Shown here in pieces: positions 54,559-62,084 of a DNA stretch of 64,000 nucleotides. The stretch comes from Flavobacterium sp. (GTDB lineage Bacteria; Bacteroidota; Bacteroidia; Flavobacteriales; Flavobacteriaceae). Location: positions 16,758 through 80,757 of the forward strand of contig NZ_SEBR01000017.1 in NCBI RefSeq assembly GCF_004295795.1. The letters run 5' to 3'. The notes below the pieces were generated by a model. The model was given only the letters and a program-made list of their open reading frames with translations, was not told the origin of the DNA and ran no database searches. The translations under genes were made by a program, and so were the position numbers. Each line of letters opens with the position of its first letter. Within the stretch, counting starts at the first letter, position 1.

Positions 54559-55422
54559 CTAATGAAATTCCCCAAAAAGCTTGCTCGCTTCGTTATAAGC
54601 GCTCTCGAAACTCATTGGGCTGGCGTTCGTGTCGGCTTTTTGTTGGGTAAAATACGACAGCAGTTTTTCGGTTGGCATGTTGCCCGTGAGTTCGTCCTTG
54701 GCCATCGGACAGCCGCCGAAACCCTGGATTGCTCCGTCGAAACGCGTGCAGCCGGCCTGGAACGCAGCCTCGGTTTTCTCGAACCACTTGTCTGGCGTGG
54801 TGTGCAGATGCGCCCCGAACTCGATGTTGGGATATTTTGGGATCAGATTCGAGAAAAGATATGTAATGACTTCCGGCGTCGAACTTCCGATCGTGTCAGA
54901 AAGCGACAGGATTTTCACGCCCATGGCCGACAGTTTCTCGGTCCACTCGCCCACTATTTCCACATTCCACGGATCGCCGTAAGGATTTCCGAAACCCATC
55001 GACAGGTAAGCCACGACTTCTTTGTCGGTTTTGGCCGCAATCTCCAGGATTTCCTGCAACGTCACGATCGATTCGGCTATGGTTTTGTGCGTGTTCCGCA
55101 TCTGGAAATTCTCTGAAATCGAGAACGGATAGCCCAAATATTTGATTTCCTTGTGCGAGGATGCGGTTTGCGCGCCTTGTGTATTTGCGACGATCGCCAG
55201 TAATTTACTTGTCGTTTTGGAAAGGTCGAGATTCGCCAAAACCTCGGCCGTGTCCTGCATTTGCGGAATGGCTTTGGGCGAGACGAAACTCCCGAAGTCG
55301 AGCGTATCAAAACCAACTCTGAGCAGCGATTGGATGTATGTGATCTTGCGCTGCGTCGGGATAAAGGTTTTGATGCCTTGCATGGCGTCGCGCGGACATT
55401 CGATGATCTTTACCGTTTTCAT
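54559..55422 (-). CDS. Hydroxymethylglutaryl-CoA lyase-like protein
   Basis: 287 residues, DRE-TIM metallolyase fold. ECPRDAMQGIKTFIPT (residues 8-23) carries the catalytic Arg-Asp, GAHLHTTP (about 205) the metal-binding His pair, and GFGGCPMAKDELTGNMPTE (about 235-253) the lid with the catalytic Cys. Length fits HMG-CoA lyase (about 300). It would split HMG-CoA to acetoacetate and acetyl-CoA in leucine breakdown. The missing 'L' in the usual D-G-L-Q (here RDAMQG) is a common Bacteroidota variant. Monocistronic, divergent from satD. Confidence 0.87.
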   Translation of the reverse strand: MKTVKIIECPRDAMQGIKTFIPTQRKITYIQSLLRVGFDTLDFGSFVSPKAIPQMQDTAEVLANLDLSKTTSKLLAIVANTQGAQTASSHKEIKYLGYPFSISENFQMRNTHKTIAESIVTLQEILEIAAKTDKEVVAYLSMGFGNPYGDPWNVEIVGEWTEKLSAMGVKILSLSDTIGSSTPEVITYLFSNLIPKYPNIEFGAHLHTTPDKWFEKTEAAFQAGCTRFDGAIQGFGGCPMAKDELTGNMPTEKLLSYFTQQKADTNASPMSFESAYNEASKLFGEFH

Positions 55423-55429
55423 AGGATGC

Positions 55430-55437
55430 CAAAGATA
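55430..55437 (-). promoter_or_regulatory. -7 box (TATCTTTG) of the HMG-CoA-lyase-like gene
   Basis: Exact TAnnTTTG match on the minus strand, seven bases upstream of ATG 55422, so a very short mRNA leader is expected. Confidence 0.5.
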
Positions 55438-55503
55438 ACAAGATTCACGAAAACGTTTTCAGTGATTTTGGCGAATGTCATCGGAAATATAAAAATTACA
55501 ATA

Positions 55504-55597
55504 TTCGGTAATAACAAACAATATTACTTTATTTGGTTATAACTTATATTATTCCATAATTTGGTTATATTTGAGTAAATGTCTATATTTGGGTATG
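55504..55597 (+). promoter_or_regulatory. 28-bp-periodic repeat array and promoter of satD
   Basis: Four direct repeats at exact 28-bp spacing: TTCGGTAATA (55504), TTTGGTTATA (55532), TTTGGTTATA (55560), TTTGGGTATG (55588). The third supplies a -33 TTTG (55560-55563); 20 bases later TATATTTG (55584-55591) is a perfect -7 box and the fourth repeat overlaps it and the start codon. The start ATG at 55595 lies three bases after the -7 box, so the message should be leaderless. Binding here would block RNA polymerase. Confidence 0.65.
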
Positions 55598-56200
55598 CCA
55601 GCCATTATCACAGCCGATATCGTCAACTCCAGAAAAGATCTTTCAAGCCAGTGGCTACCTGCACTCAAGTCCTTTTTGCGGACTTTGGGAGACGAGCCGG
55701 CAACCTGGGAAATCTACCGCGGGGACGCTTTTCAGATCGAGATTCCGAAACCCGAAAATGCGTTGAAAGTAGCCATTTTGATAAAAGCCTTGCTTGGACA
55801 GCGCAAACTGGACGCGCGAATGAGCATAGGAATTGGTGAAAAAACCGTGGTTGCCAAAAAATTGTCCGAAAGCAATGGAAGTGCGTTCGTGAGATCGGGC
55901 GAATTGTTTGAGACGCTGAAACCGCAAAAGCTGACTTTGGCCGTGAGAACGGACGATTCCGATAGTGACCAAACGCTCAATTTGATGTTCCGACTGATTT
56001 CTGCCTTGATGGCGAACTGGTTGCCGCAATCGGCCGAATTCGTCTACGAAGCCTTGCAAAACCCAGAACTTTCGCAGGAAGAAATGGGAAAAAAACTGGG
56101 AATCACGCAAGCCGCGGTAAGCCGACGACAAAAACGCGCGCACTTCGACCTGATACTGGAAACCGAAGCCTTTTACCGAAAAACCGTCCCCAACCTATGA
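55595..56200 (+). CDS. satD: SatD family protein
   Basis: 201 residues from ATG 55595 (MPAIITADIVNSRKDL). The N-terminal ITADIVNSRK and the WEIYRGDAFQIEI and ARMSIGIG segments are the SatD family pattern. The C-terminal ~50 residues (LSQEEMGKKLGITQAAVSRRQKRAHFDLI) form a clear helix-turn-helix, which suggests autoregulation through the repeat array in front. SatD was named from an acid-tolerance locus in Streptococcus mutans; its biochemical role is not established. It overlaps the next gene by four bases (ATGA), so the two proteins are made together. An earlier ATG at 55571 would place the promoter inside the gene. Confidence 0.8.
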   Translation: MPAIITADIVNSRKDLSSQWLPALKSFLRTLGDEPATWEIYRGDAFQIEIPKPENALKVAILIKALLGQRKLDARMSIGIGEKTVVAKKLSESNGSAFVRSGELFETLKPQKLTLAVRTDDSDSDQTLNLMFRLISALMANWLPQSAEFVYEALQNPELSQEEMGKKLGITQAAVSRRQKRAHFDLILETEAFYRKTVPNL

Positions 56201-56919
56201 TAATCTTCGTAAAACTGATACTGGCGCACCTTTTGGGCGATTTTTTGCTGCAACCGACGAGTTGGGTTTTGCACAAACAGCAACACAAACACGCGAGCAT
56301 TTATCTGTATCTGCACTCGCTGCTTCACGGGATTTTGGCGGTTTTGCTTATTGGATGGAACTTTTTGGTTCCCGCGATCGTGCTGTCACTCGCCCACGGA
56401 TTCATAGACTATCTCAAACTGGCTTTCCAGCGGCCTGAAACCCAAAGACGCTGGTTCATCGCCGACCAATTGCTACATGTACTTGTGATAGTTGCCATTT
56501 GTACGTATCTCGAAGACGGCAGTTTGTATTTTTCGGCACCGACCGACCAATTCTGGATTGTGTTTACCGGCGCGGTCTTGCTGACAAAACCGGCGTCGAT
56601 CGCGATCAAGAACGTGATTTCGGCTTGGACGCCAGACACTTCGCCCGACGACCAATCGCTGCAAAACGCCGGAAATTACATAGGCATGCTCGAAAGACTG
56701 TTCGTTTTCGCCTTCCTGCTTACCGGACATTTCGACGCCATCGGATTGCTTTTGGGAGCAAAATCGATCTTCCGTTTTGGCGACCTTACGGGAAATAAAG
56801 ACCGAAAACTTACCGAATATGTGCTTATCGGGACACTTTTGAGTTTCGGCATCGCGATGATTACCGCCGCGATCGCCCAACGTATGCTGACGCAATCGGT
56901 TCTTGAGAATTTCTTGTAA
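56197..56919 (+). CDS. DUF3307 family membrane protein
   Basis: 240 residues with about six hydrophobic helices. The N-terminal MIIFVKLILAHLLGDFLLQPTSWV and conserved LHSLLHGILAVLL (His in helices) are DUF3307 hallmarks. SatD and DUF3307 proteins are commonly neighbours; here they share an ATGA overlap. Histidine and aspartate residues in or near the helices (HLLGDF, LHSLLH, LAHGFIDYLK) could bind metal or carry out chemistry in the membrane, but no function is known. The last ~60 residues look like a further membrane pair. Confidence 0.82.
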   Translation: MIIFVKLILAHLLGDFLLQPTSWVLHKQQHKHASIYLYLHSLLHGILAVLLIGWNFLVPAIVLSLAHGFIDYLKLAFQRPETQRRWFIADQLLHVLVIVAICTYLEDGSLYFSAPTDQFWIVFTGAVLLTKPASIAIKNVISAWTPDTSPDDQSLQNAGNYIGMLERLFVFAFLLTGHFDAIGLLLGAKSIFRFGDLTGNKDRKLTEYVLIGTLLSFGIAMITAAIAQRMLTQSVLENFL

Positions 56920-56996
56920 GCTTTCGCTTTTTACTTCGGAATTCATTTGAAATCCTGAATGTCCAAGTAAAAAATCGAACTGAAACCCTGATAAGA

Positions 56997-58016
56997 CTAT
57001 TTTCTGGATAGAAGCGCTTTGTTAATGTCTTTTACCAACCTCGGACCTTCGTAGATAAATCCCGTATACAATTGCACGAGACTTGCGCCGGCCTCCAATT
57101 TTTCAAGCGCATCGTCAACCGAATGGATTCCGCCGACGCCGACGATCGGGAACGCCTTATCGCTTTTTTCAGACAGGAATCGAATCACTTCGGTCGATCT
57201 TTTCGCGAGCGGTTTACCCGATAATCCGCCCATTTCGGACTGGTTTTCCGACTTCAGGCCTTCTCTTGAAATTGTGGTATTTGTCGCGATTACGCCAGCG
57301 ATTTTTGTGTCGCGGACGATGTCGATTATGTCGAGAAGTTGTTCGTTCGTAAGATCAGGAGCTATTTTCAGCAAGATCGGTTTTGGATTGGCTTTTGCCG
57401 AATTACGCTGCTGTAGGGAATTGAGCAAGGCCGTAAGCGGTTCTTTGTCCTGAAGTTCGCGCAGATTTGGTGTATTGGGCGAACTTACGTTGACCACGAA
57501 ATAGTCGACGTGATCGAAAAGTGCCTCAAAGCAAATCTCGTAATCGCGGACGGCTTCGTCGTTAGGTGTGTTCTTGTTTTTTCCGATGTTCCCGCCGATC
57601 AGCACGCCTTTGTTTTTCTTGAGACGTTGCACGGCTTGTTCGACGCCGCCGTTGTTGAACCCCATCCGGTTGATGATGGCCGAATCTTGAAGCAGTCGGA
57701 AAAGGCGTTTTTTGGGATTTCCGTCCTGTGGTTTTGGCGTCAGCGTCCCGATTTCTATGAAGCCGAAACCGAAATTCGAGAGTTCGTTGTACAGTTTGGC
57801 GTCTTTGTCGAATCCGGCGGCCAATCCTACCGGATTCTTGAATTTGAGTCCGAAGACTTCGCGTTCGAGCCGTTTGTCCTCAACGTTGTAAAACAATCTG
57901 AAAAGTGCCGGAAAACCTGGGATTTTCGAGAATTTACGAACCATCGAGAACGTAAAATGATGGGCTTCTTCGGCATCGAGTTTGAAAAGCAGCGGACGCA
58001 AAAGTTGTTTGTACAT
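56997..58016 (-). CDS. pyrD: Dihydroorotate dehydrogenase (quinone), class 2
   Basis: 339 residues from ATG 58016 ([20 protein letters not shown]). Membrane-associated flavoenzyme of pyrimidine synthesis that passes electrons from dihydroorotate to quinone. The N-terminal helical extension with [10 protein letters not shown] marks class 2. FMN/substrate motifs: [31 protein letters not shown] with the catalytic Ser, [16 protein letters not shown] and [12 protein letters not shown]. Monocistronic, with a -7 box upstream. Confidence 0.95.
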   Translation of the reverse strand: MYKQLLRPLLFKLDAEEAHHFTFSMVRKFSKIPGFPALFRLFYNVEDKRLEREVFGLKFKNPVGLAAGFDKDAKLYNELSNFGFGFIEIGTLTPKPQDGNPKKRLFRLLQDSAIINRMGFNNGGVEQAVQRLKKNKGVLIGGNIGKNKNTPNDEAVRDYEICFEALFDHVDYFVVNVSSPNTPNLRELQDKEPLTALLNSLQQRNSAKANPKPILLKIAPDLTNEQLLDIIDIVRDTKIAGVIATNTTISREGLKSENQSEMGGLSGKPLAKRSTEVIRFLSEKSDKAFPIVGVGGIHSVDDALEKLEAGASLVQLYTGFIYEGPRLVKDINKALLSRK

Positions 58017-58031
58017 GGTGTGTTGTTTGGG

Positions 58032-58039
58032 CAAAAATA
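58032..58039 (-). promoter_or_regulatory. -7 box (TATTTTTG) of pyrD
   Basis: Exact TAnnTTTG match on the minus strand, 15 bases upstream of ATG 58016. Confidence 0.5.
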
Positions 58040-58106
58040 CTATTTATCCGAAGGTTTTTTGGTAAAAAATTTCGCATATACGGCCAAACTGGGTTTTTAC
58101 CCGAAC

Positions 58107-58239
58107 TAGCCCGGATGGCAGCGGCTAGCCTTTTGCGCAAAACGCCTCTTTTTGCCGATTTGCCGAAGCGACCGGAGGAAGCTCTTGGCAAATCCTGCAA
58201 AAATGGCGTTTTGAAAAAAGCTAATAGTGGACAGCCGGA
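58107..58239. repeat. 133-bp hairpin element, copy 2
   Basis: Starts TAGCCCGGATGGCAGCGG and ends GTGGACAGCCGGA. Arms AAAACGCC/GGCGTTTT and ATTTGCC/GGCAAAT differ from copy 1 by paired changes. It sits between pyrD and the recombinase gene, at the left edge of the cassette region. Confidence 0.75.
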
Positions 58240-58297
58240 TTTGGCTTCTAAAAATAATTCACTACTTTTAACCCTATAAACGCCAAATAGTTAGAAT

Positions 58298-59413
58298 ATG
58301 CAACCGCTTCCCATTGTCACTCTGGACAAGGTTCGCCACCGCGATGCCGACGTCATTTCCATCAAATTTACCGGCTATAATACGCTGCTCTATGAGAAAC
58401 TGCGCTTCGAGATTGGCGCGCGATGGAGTTCTTCGAATAGATTCTGGTATGTACCGTTTTCCCTTGAAAATTCTGCGCATTTAATGACCCTTTTAAGTCA
58501 AGTTGCAAACGTGGATAGGTCTCGCCTGGAGAAAAAGGAGCAAAAAATGCGATACAATTTATATGCAGTAGCGCTATCGGTCGAAGAATATGAGGATTTA
58601 CTGCGCTTCAGAAAATGGCTGCAGACGCATCGTTACTCCGACTCAACAGTCAATACGTATTGTAAAATGTGCGAATTTTTTCTCAAATACTTACGAAAAA
58701 GGAATATAACCGCAATAACGGCCAGAACGATCGAACAGTTCAATTATGAATTTATCGTCTCTCCGCAAAAGTCTATCTCCTATCAGAACCAAGCGATCAA
58801 TGCCATCAAACAGTATCTGATTTTCAAGCAGATCGCTTTGGATTTTCAGAATATTGAGCGTCCGAGAAAAGAGAAAAAACTTCCCACTGTTTTGAGCATG
58901 GAAGAAATTAGAAGGCTGATGGAAAGCACTGTAAGCTTAAAACACAAAGCGTTGTTGAGTCTGATATATTCCGGAGGTTTCAGGATAAGCGAAGTTTTAA
59001 ACCTCAAACTTGCCGATATAGATAGTGATCGTATGCTCATCCACGTCCGGAACGCGAAAGGGCGAAAGGATCGATATACGCTTCTTTCAACAAAAGCCTT
59101 GTTGCTGTTACGGGAATATTTTGTCGTCTACCAACCAAAAATTTTCTTGTTTGAAGGCAATGGCGGCGGCCAATATTCGTCAAGAGCCGCTCAATCTGTG
59201 CTTCAGGCCTCCGCGACCCGAGCCGGGATTACCAAGTCGATATCGCTTCATACGCTTCGGCACAGTTTTGCAACCCATTTGCTCGAGCACGGAACCGACA
59301 TTCGTTATATCCAAGACCTGCTTGGCCATAGCAGCCCAAAAACTACCATGATTTACACACATGTATCTGATTCTTCTGTGCAAAACATCAGAAATCCTTT
59401 GGACATGATATGA
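58298..59413 (+). CDS. Tyrosine recombinase heading the cassette array
   Basis: 371 residues. Residues 1-85 form an extra domain (DADVISIKFTGYNTLLYEKLRFEIGARWSSS...WYVPF). A SAM-like core-binding domain follows (about 98-190), then the catalytic domain with Arg229 (GGFRISE), Lys254 (AKGRKDR), His318/Arg321 (HTLRHSF), His344 (LLGHSS) and Tyr353 (MIYTHV). The end, QDLLGHSSPKTTMIYTHV, resembles IntI and XerC/D. The ~60 residues between Lys254 and His318 leave no room for the insert that defines classical integron integrases. The gene points toward the cassettes. Expected role: integration and excision of the cassettes that follow. A near -7 box (TACTTTTA) lies upstream. Confidence 0.88.
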   Translation: MQPLPIVTLDKVRHRDADVISIKFTGYNTLLYEKLRFEIGARWSSSNRFWYVPFSLENSAHLMTLLSQVANVDRSRLEKKEQKMRYNLYAVALSVEEYEDLLRFRKWLQTHRYSDSTVNTYCKMCEFFLKYLRKRNITAITARTIEQFNYEFIVSPQKSISYQNQAINAIKQYLIFKQIALDFQNIERPRKEKKLPTVLSMEEIRRLMESTVSLKHKALLSLIYSGGFRISEVLNLKLADIDSDRMLIHVRNAKGRKDRYTLLSTKALLLLREYFVVYQPKIFLFEGNGGGQYSSRAAQSVLQASATRAGITKSISLHTLRHSFATHLLEHGTDIRYIQDLLGHSSPKTTMIYTHVSDSSVQNIRNPLDMI

Positions 59414-59472
59414 TATTTCGTTAAAATTGCGGTTGAGTATAACTGGTTAAAACTTCGCTTATCTTTCCTTTT

Positions 59473-59491
59473 GGGTGGGTTTTGGGTTGGG
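59473..59491 (+). promoter_or_regulatory. G-quadruplex-capable tract next to the insertion point
   Basis: GGGTGGGTTTTGGGTTGGG has four G triplets with loops of 1, 4 and 2. It ends 20 bases before the first G/TTA junction and lies between the recombinase and cassette 1, inside the presumed attI. Confidence 0.5.
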
Positions 59492-59518
59492 TTTTGGCTG
59501 GGATATATGAGTTATGTG
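59492..59518 (+). other. Presumed attI-like junction
   Basis: The first cassette boundary is the G (59511)/TTATGTG step, matching the G/TTA junctions of all later sites, but here no flanking hairpin is present on the left. That is the expected form for the primary insertion site rather than an attC. Confidence 0.5.
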
Positions 59519-60441
59519 CAAGCTATCGAACGCCGTACACGATTCGGATTATATTCATATTCCGACCACCGCACGGATTTGAAAACCGCCCGATTGTTGA
59601 CGTATCGGGTATAGGCTTTCTGGTATTTATCATCTTTGTTGTACGGCATCACAAAAGGCATCGCGCCCAAATTGCGCAACATTTCGACACGATGTTGATC
59701 CTGATCAGGCGTCGTGTCAAATCCAATCAATACAAAAAACTGCATGTGCTTTGTTGGGATTCCTGCGTTGTTGCAAATCTCGATTCCTTTCATGACAATA
59801 CTTTCGTCTTTAAATTTATCCCAGGCGAACGTGAGATATTTTTGATTGAATTTGCTATTTTGATAATTGCATTTTGCAAGCAACGAAGCCTGATCAGGCG
59901 TGATAATGCGAATATTCAAACCCTGAACAAAGCAAACTTTCAATTTCAATTCGATTATCCGGTTTAGATTTCCTTCCCAATTGTCGCCACCAAAAAAATC
60001 ATTGTCCAAAAGCATCAATCGATTGCCGCCGTTCGGGTTTATAAGTATTTCATCGATGGAATTATAGACAAACGGGCGGCCTTCTTTTTTTGGAACGCAG
60101 CAAAATTTACAATTGAAGCGACAACCTTTCATCGAAAAACCAATATGATAGTTGCAATCAGGGAAAAGCGTGTACGATGGCGTTGCGTTTTCAATTTCCT
60201 CCGGTAACTTATTCATAAAGTCAATTCCAGTTCCGCCTATAACTGCATTTGGCGGTAGTTGAGGCATTTCGGTGAAAGAAAATATCTTGCTGAAATAGAT
60301 TTTGTCATACTGATCAGCAAACAAATGACCATTGTACCACGAAACCGCATCGCCGATGCTTTCATGATAACCGCAAATTTTCATGATCGCAAGATTTGGA
60401 TATTTCCCGTCCAGCGCACAAACTCCAATATTAGCCTGCAC
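59512..60441 (-). CDS. Radical SAM protein in cassette 1
   Basis: 309 residues from GTG 60441 (VQANIGVCALDGKYPNLAIMK), preferred because family members begin near this point; the upstream frame to 60498 is translated attC hairpin. Cluster ligands Cys107, Cys111 and Cys114 in GCRFNCKFCCVPKK (C-x3-C-x2-C) show a SAM-binding [4Fe-4S] radical enzyme. The N-terminal ~100 residues look like a cobalamin-binding-type Rossmann region of B12-radical SAM proteins (LDGKYPNLAIMKICGYHESIGDAV). Substrate unknown. Coding strand is opposite to all other cassette genes. The stop TAA is formed by the first three bases of the cassette, and the start lies in the attC arm. Confidence 0.75.
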   Translation of the reverse strand: MQANIGVCALDGKYPNLAIMKICGYHESIGDAVSWYNGHLFADQYDKIYFSKIFSFTEMPQLPPNAVIGGTGIDFMNKLPEEIENATPSYTLFPDCNYHIGFSMKGCRFNCKFCCVPKKEGRPFVYNSIDEILINPNGGNRLMLLDNDFFGGDNWEGNLNRIIELKLKVCFVQGLNIRIITPDQASLLAKCNYQNSKFNQKYLTFAWDKFKDESIVMKGIEICNNAGIPTKHMQFFVLIGFDTTPDQDQHRVEMLRNLGAMPFVMPYNKDDKYQKAYTRYVNNRAVFKSVRWSEYEYNPNRVRRSIACT

Positions 60442-60564
60442 ATAACCGCCGCTAACCGCAATGGCTGGTTCCTCGGTAATTGGAAAATCTGTTTTCATAA
60501 GTTCGTTTTGTTGTTTCGGAGAATACTATTTTCAAAAGTCGCCACTGCGTTTAGCGGTCACTCG
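60432..60564. repeat. attC-like site 1 (type A, 133 bp)
   Basis: Outer arm CACATAAC, 1-nt spacer, GCCGCTAACCGC on the left; GCGTTTAGCGGT, 5-nt spacer CACTC, GTTATGGG on the right. The inner part CAATGGC pairs with GCCACTG. Confidence 0.75.
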
Positions 60565-60628
60565 TTATGGGCAAGACAAATCGACCTCACGAGAATTGAA
60601 AAACATTAACCAATTAAATATAAACATC

Positions 60629-61108
60629 ATGAGCATAGAAAATTTTTTCAGCGATTTTGAAAAACAAGGTAAAGAATCAGAGGAAAGGAAAAAGCTAATT
60701 TTAGAAGCAAAAGAAAAAGAAGCAGCGAAAGAACAAGCGTTTTTAGATGATTACAAAAATTATTACGCACAAACTTTAAAGCCTGAACTGGAAAAAATTG
60801 GAGAGAAACTTTCTTCAAAATTTGAAGTTGAGATTGATGAGGAACCAACAATTGCGCAAGGGAGACATTACTATAGCAAAATTAAACTTGTACCAAAATT
60901 TGATAACTACGTTAAAAAAGTAAGTATTTCATTAACGGCCGAAAGCGGCAGGGAATTGATTACTATGTCTGGCGAATATGACAATGCAAAAGGACAGTCA
61001 AACAACGAAGGAATTTATGGATTTCAAGAAGATGTTCCGACTTTCAAACAACTAAATATTGAAGAGCAAATTTCAAAAATATTAGGTCAGGTATTTATAA
61101 AAAAATAG
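60629..61108 (+). CDS. Hypothetical protein in cassette 2
   Basis: 159 residues from ATG 60629. N-terminal ~55 residues are a strongly charged, likely coiled-coil helix (KQGKESEERKKLILEAKEKEAAKEQAF), followed by a mixed alpha/beta part (SSKFEVEIDEEPTIAQGRHYYSKIKLVPKF...KKVSISLTAESGRELITMSGEYD). No signal peptide. Family not recognised. AT-richer than the backbone genes. The stop codon (61106-61108) abuts the attC arm, leaving no spacer. No promoter seen in the 64-base leader. Confidence 0.7.
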   Translation: MSIENFFSDFEKQGKESEERKKLILEAKEKEAAKEQAFLDDYKNYYAQTLKPELEKIGEKLSSKFEVEIDEEPTIAQGRHYYSKIKLVPKFDNYVKKVSISLTAESGRELITMSGEYDNAKGQSNNEGIYGFQEDVPTFKQLNIEEQISKILGQVFIKK

Positions 61109-61297
61109 TGTCCTGCCCATAACCGCCGCTAACCGCCATTGCTGGATTTAAGGTAAATTGAAGTGCTTTTTCCAATGCCACAAAACTATGAATTTTTAAA
61201 CTTTCCAAGTTATAAAAATTCAAAAGTTTTGTTACCTTTCCGTTCGCCGGAGAGTACCATCTCCGAAAGCCAGCAACGCTCGGTTAGCGGCCTAACG
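61109..61297. repeat. attC-like site 2 (type A, 189 bp)
   Basis: CCATAAC, spacer C, GCCGCTAACCG on the left; CGGTTAGCGGC, spacer CTAAC, GTTACCA on the right. Inner TTGCTGG/CCAGCAA and a long AT-rich hairpin with GGTAA/TTACC arms. Nearly the same sequence as site 3. Confidence 0.85.
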
Positions 61298-61324
61298 TTA
61301 CCAGCAAGTTAATAAACATTCAGC

Positions 61325-61873
61325 TTGAAAGAAAACTTCCAAATATTAAAAGGATTGCCTCCATATGGAGAAATGTATATTTCATTTCCTCCAAAAGGCT
61401 ATGCCGAATATTCTGAAGGATTAGTTGTTGAGTTTCTAAAAAATGACGAAAGCAAATGGGTTGGAAATTTTGAAACCGGATATTCAAATTTAAAATTTGC
61501 TGCTCAACTACATGATGATGAAATTTTAATAATCGCGAAGGGAGTTTGTTATATAATAGATTCGGAAAACCCTAAATCTTTTATTGAATTTGGTGTAGAC
61601 TATAAACAAGTTTATCAACATAACACTTCAATTATAATTGTAGGAGAATATTCGATTGCAGTGGTAAAATCGAGAACTGAAATCATCTACTTTGATAACT
61701 TATGCTATGATGGAATCAGTGAAACAAAATTAGTAGATAATAACCTCAATGGCATTTTAAACTATTATAATTCAAATGGAGATAATGAGGAAATCGAATT
61801 TATTTTAGATTTAGATAATTTAGAGTTGCGAAGAATTGAAAAAAACACGAAATGGTGGGAAATTTGGAAGTAA
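61325..61873 (+). CDS. Hypothetical protein in cassette 3
   Basis: 182 residues from TTG 61325 (reads KENFQILKGLPPYGEMYISFP). ATG at codon 17 is the alternative. Beta-rich with repeating hydrophobic strands (LKFAAQLHDDEILIIAKGVCYIIDS, SIIIVGEYSIAVVKSRTEIIYFDN), which look like blades of a partial propeller; the end is WWEIWK. Cytoplasmic, function unknown; an immunity-type role is conceivable but unsupported. The stop codon lies inside the attC arm. Confidence 0.7.
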   Translation: MKENFQILKGLPPYGEMYISFPPKGYAEYSEGLVVEFLKNDESKWVGNFETGYSNLKFAAQLHDDEILIIAKGVCYIIDSENPKSFIEFGVDYKQVYQHNTSIIIVGEYSIAVVKSRTEIIYFDNLCYDGISETKLVDNNLNGILNYYNSNGDNEEIEFILDLDNLELRRIEKNTKWWEIWK

Positions 61874-62060
61874 CCTGCTGGTAACCGCCGCTAACCGCCA
61901 TTGCTGGGTTTTAGGTAAAATGAAGTGCTTTTTCCAATGCCATAAAACTAAGAATTTTTCTGCTTTATCAAGCTAGAAAAATTCATTAGTTTTATTACCT
62001 TTCCGTTCGGCAGAGAGTACAATCTCCGAAAACCAGCAACGCTCGGTTAGCGGCCTAACG
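61871..62060. repeat. attC-like site 3 (type A, 190 bp)
   Basis: GGTAAC, spacer C, GCCGCTAACCG; then CGGTTAGCGGC, spacer CTAAC, GTTAGAC. The interior hairpin is almost identical to site 2, while the 14-nt arms differ. Confidence 0.85.
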
Positions 62061-62084
62061 TTAGACGATATTAAAAATGTAACT

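Larger units (their letters stand above)
59512..60564. mobile_element. Cassette 1 (radical SAM gene, reversed)
   Basis: 1053 bp from TTATGTGCAAGCTA to G 60564. The first 14 bases pair with 60432-60445 (TAGCCTGCACATAA), one mismatch at position 10. Confidence 0.8.
60565..61297. mobile_element. Cassette 2 (unknown gene)
   Basis: 733 bp. Starts TTATGGGCAAGACA, which pairs with TGTCCTGCCCATAA at 61109-61122 except position 10. Confidence 0.8.
61298..62060. mobile_element. Cassette 3 (unknown gene)
   Basis: 763 bp. Starts TTACCAGCAAGTTA, which pairs with TAACCTGCTGGTAA at 61871-61884 except position 10. Confidence 0.85.

Noticed and set aside
60442..60498. N-terminal 19 residues of the radical SAM frame from ATG 60498
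   Set aside because: They are translated attC hairpin sequence and do not resemble the family. GTG 60441 gives the expected protein start.
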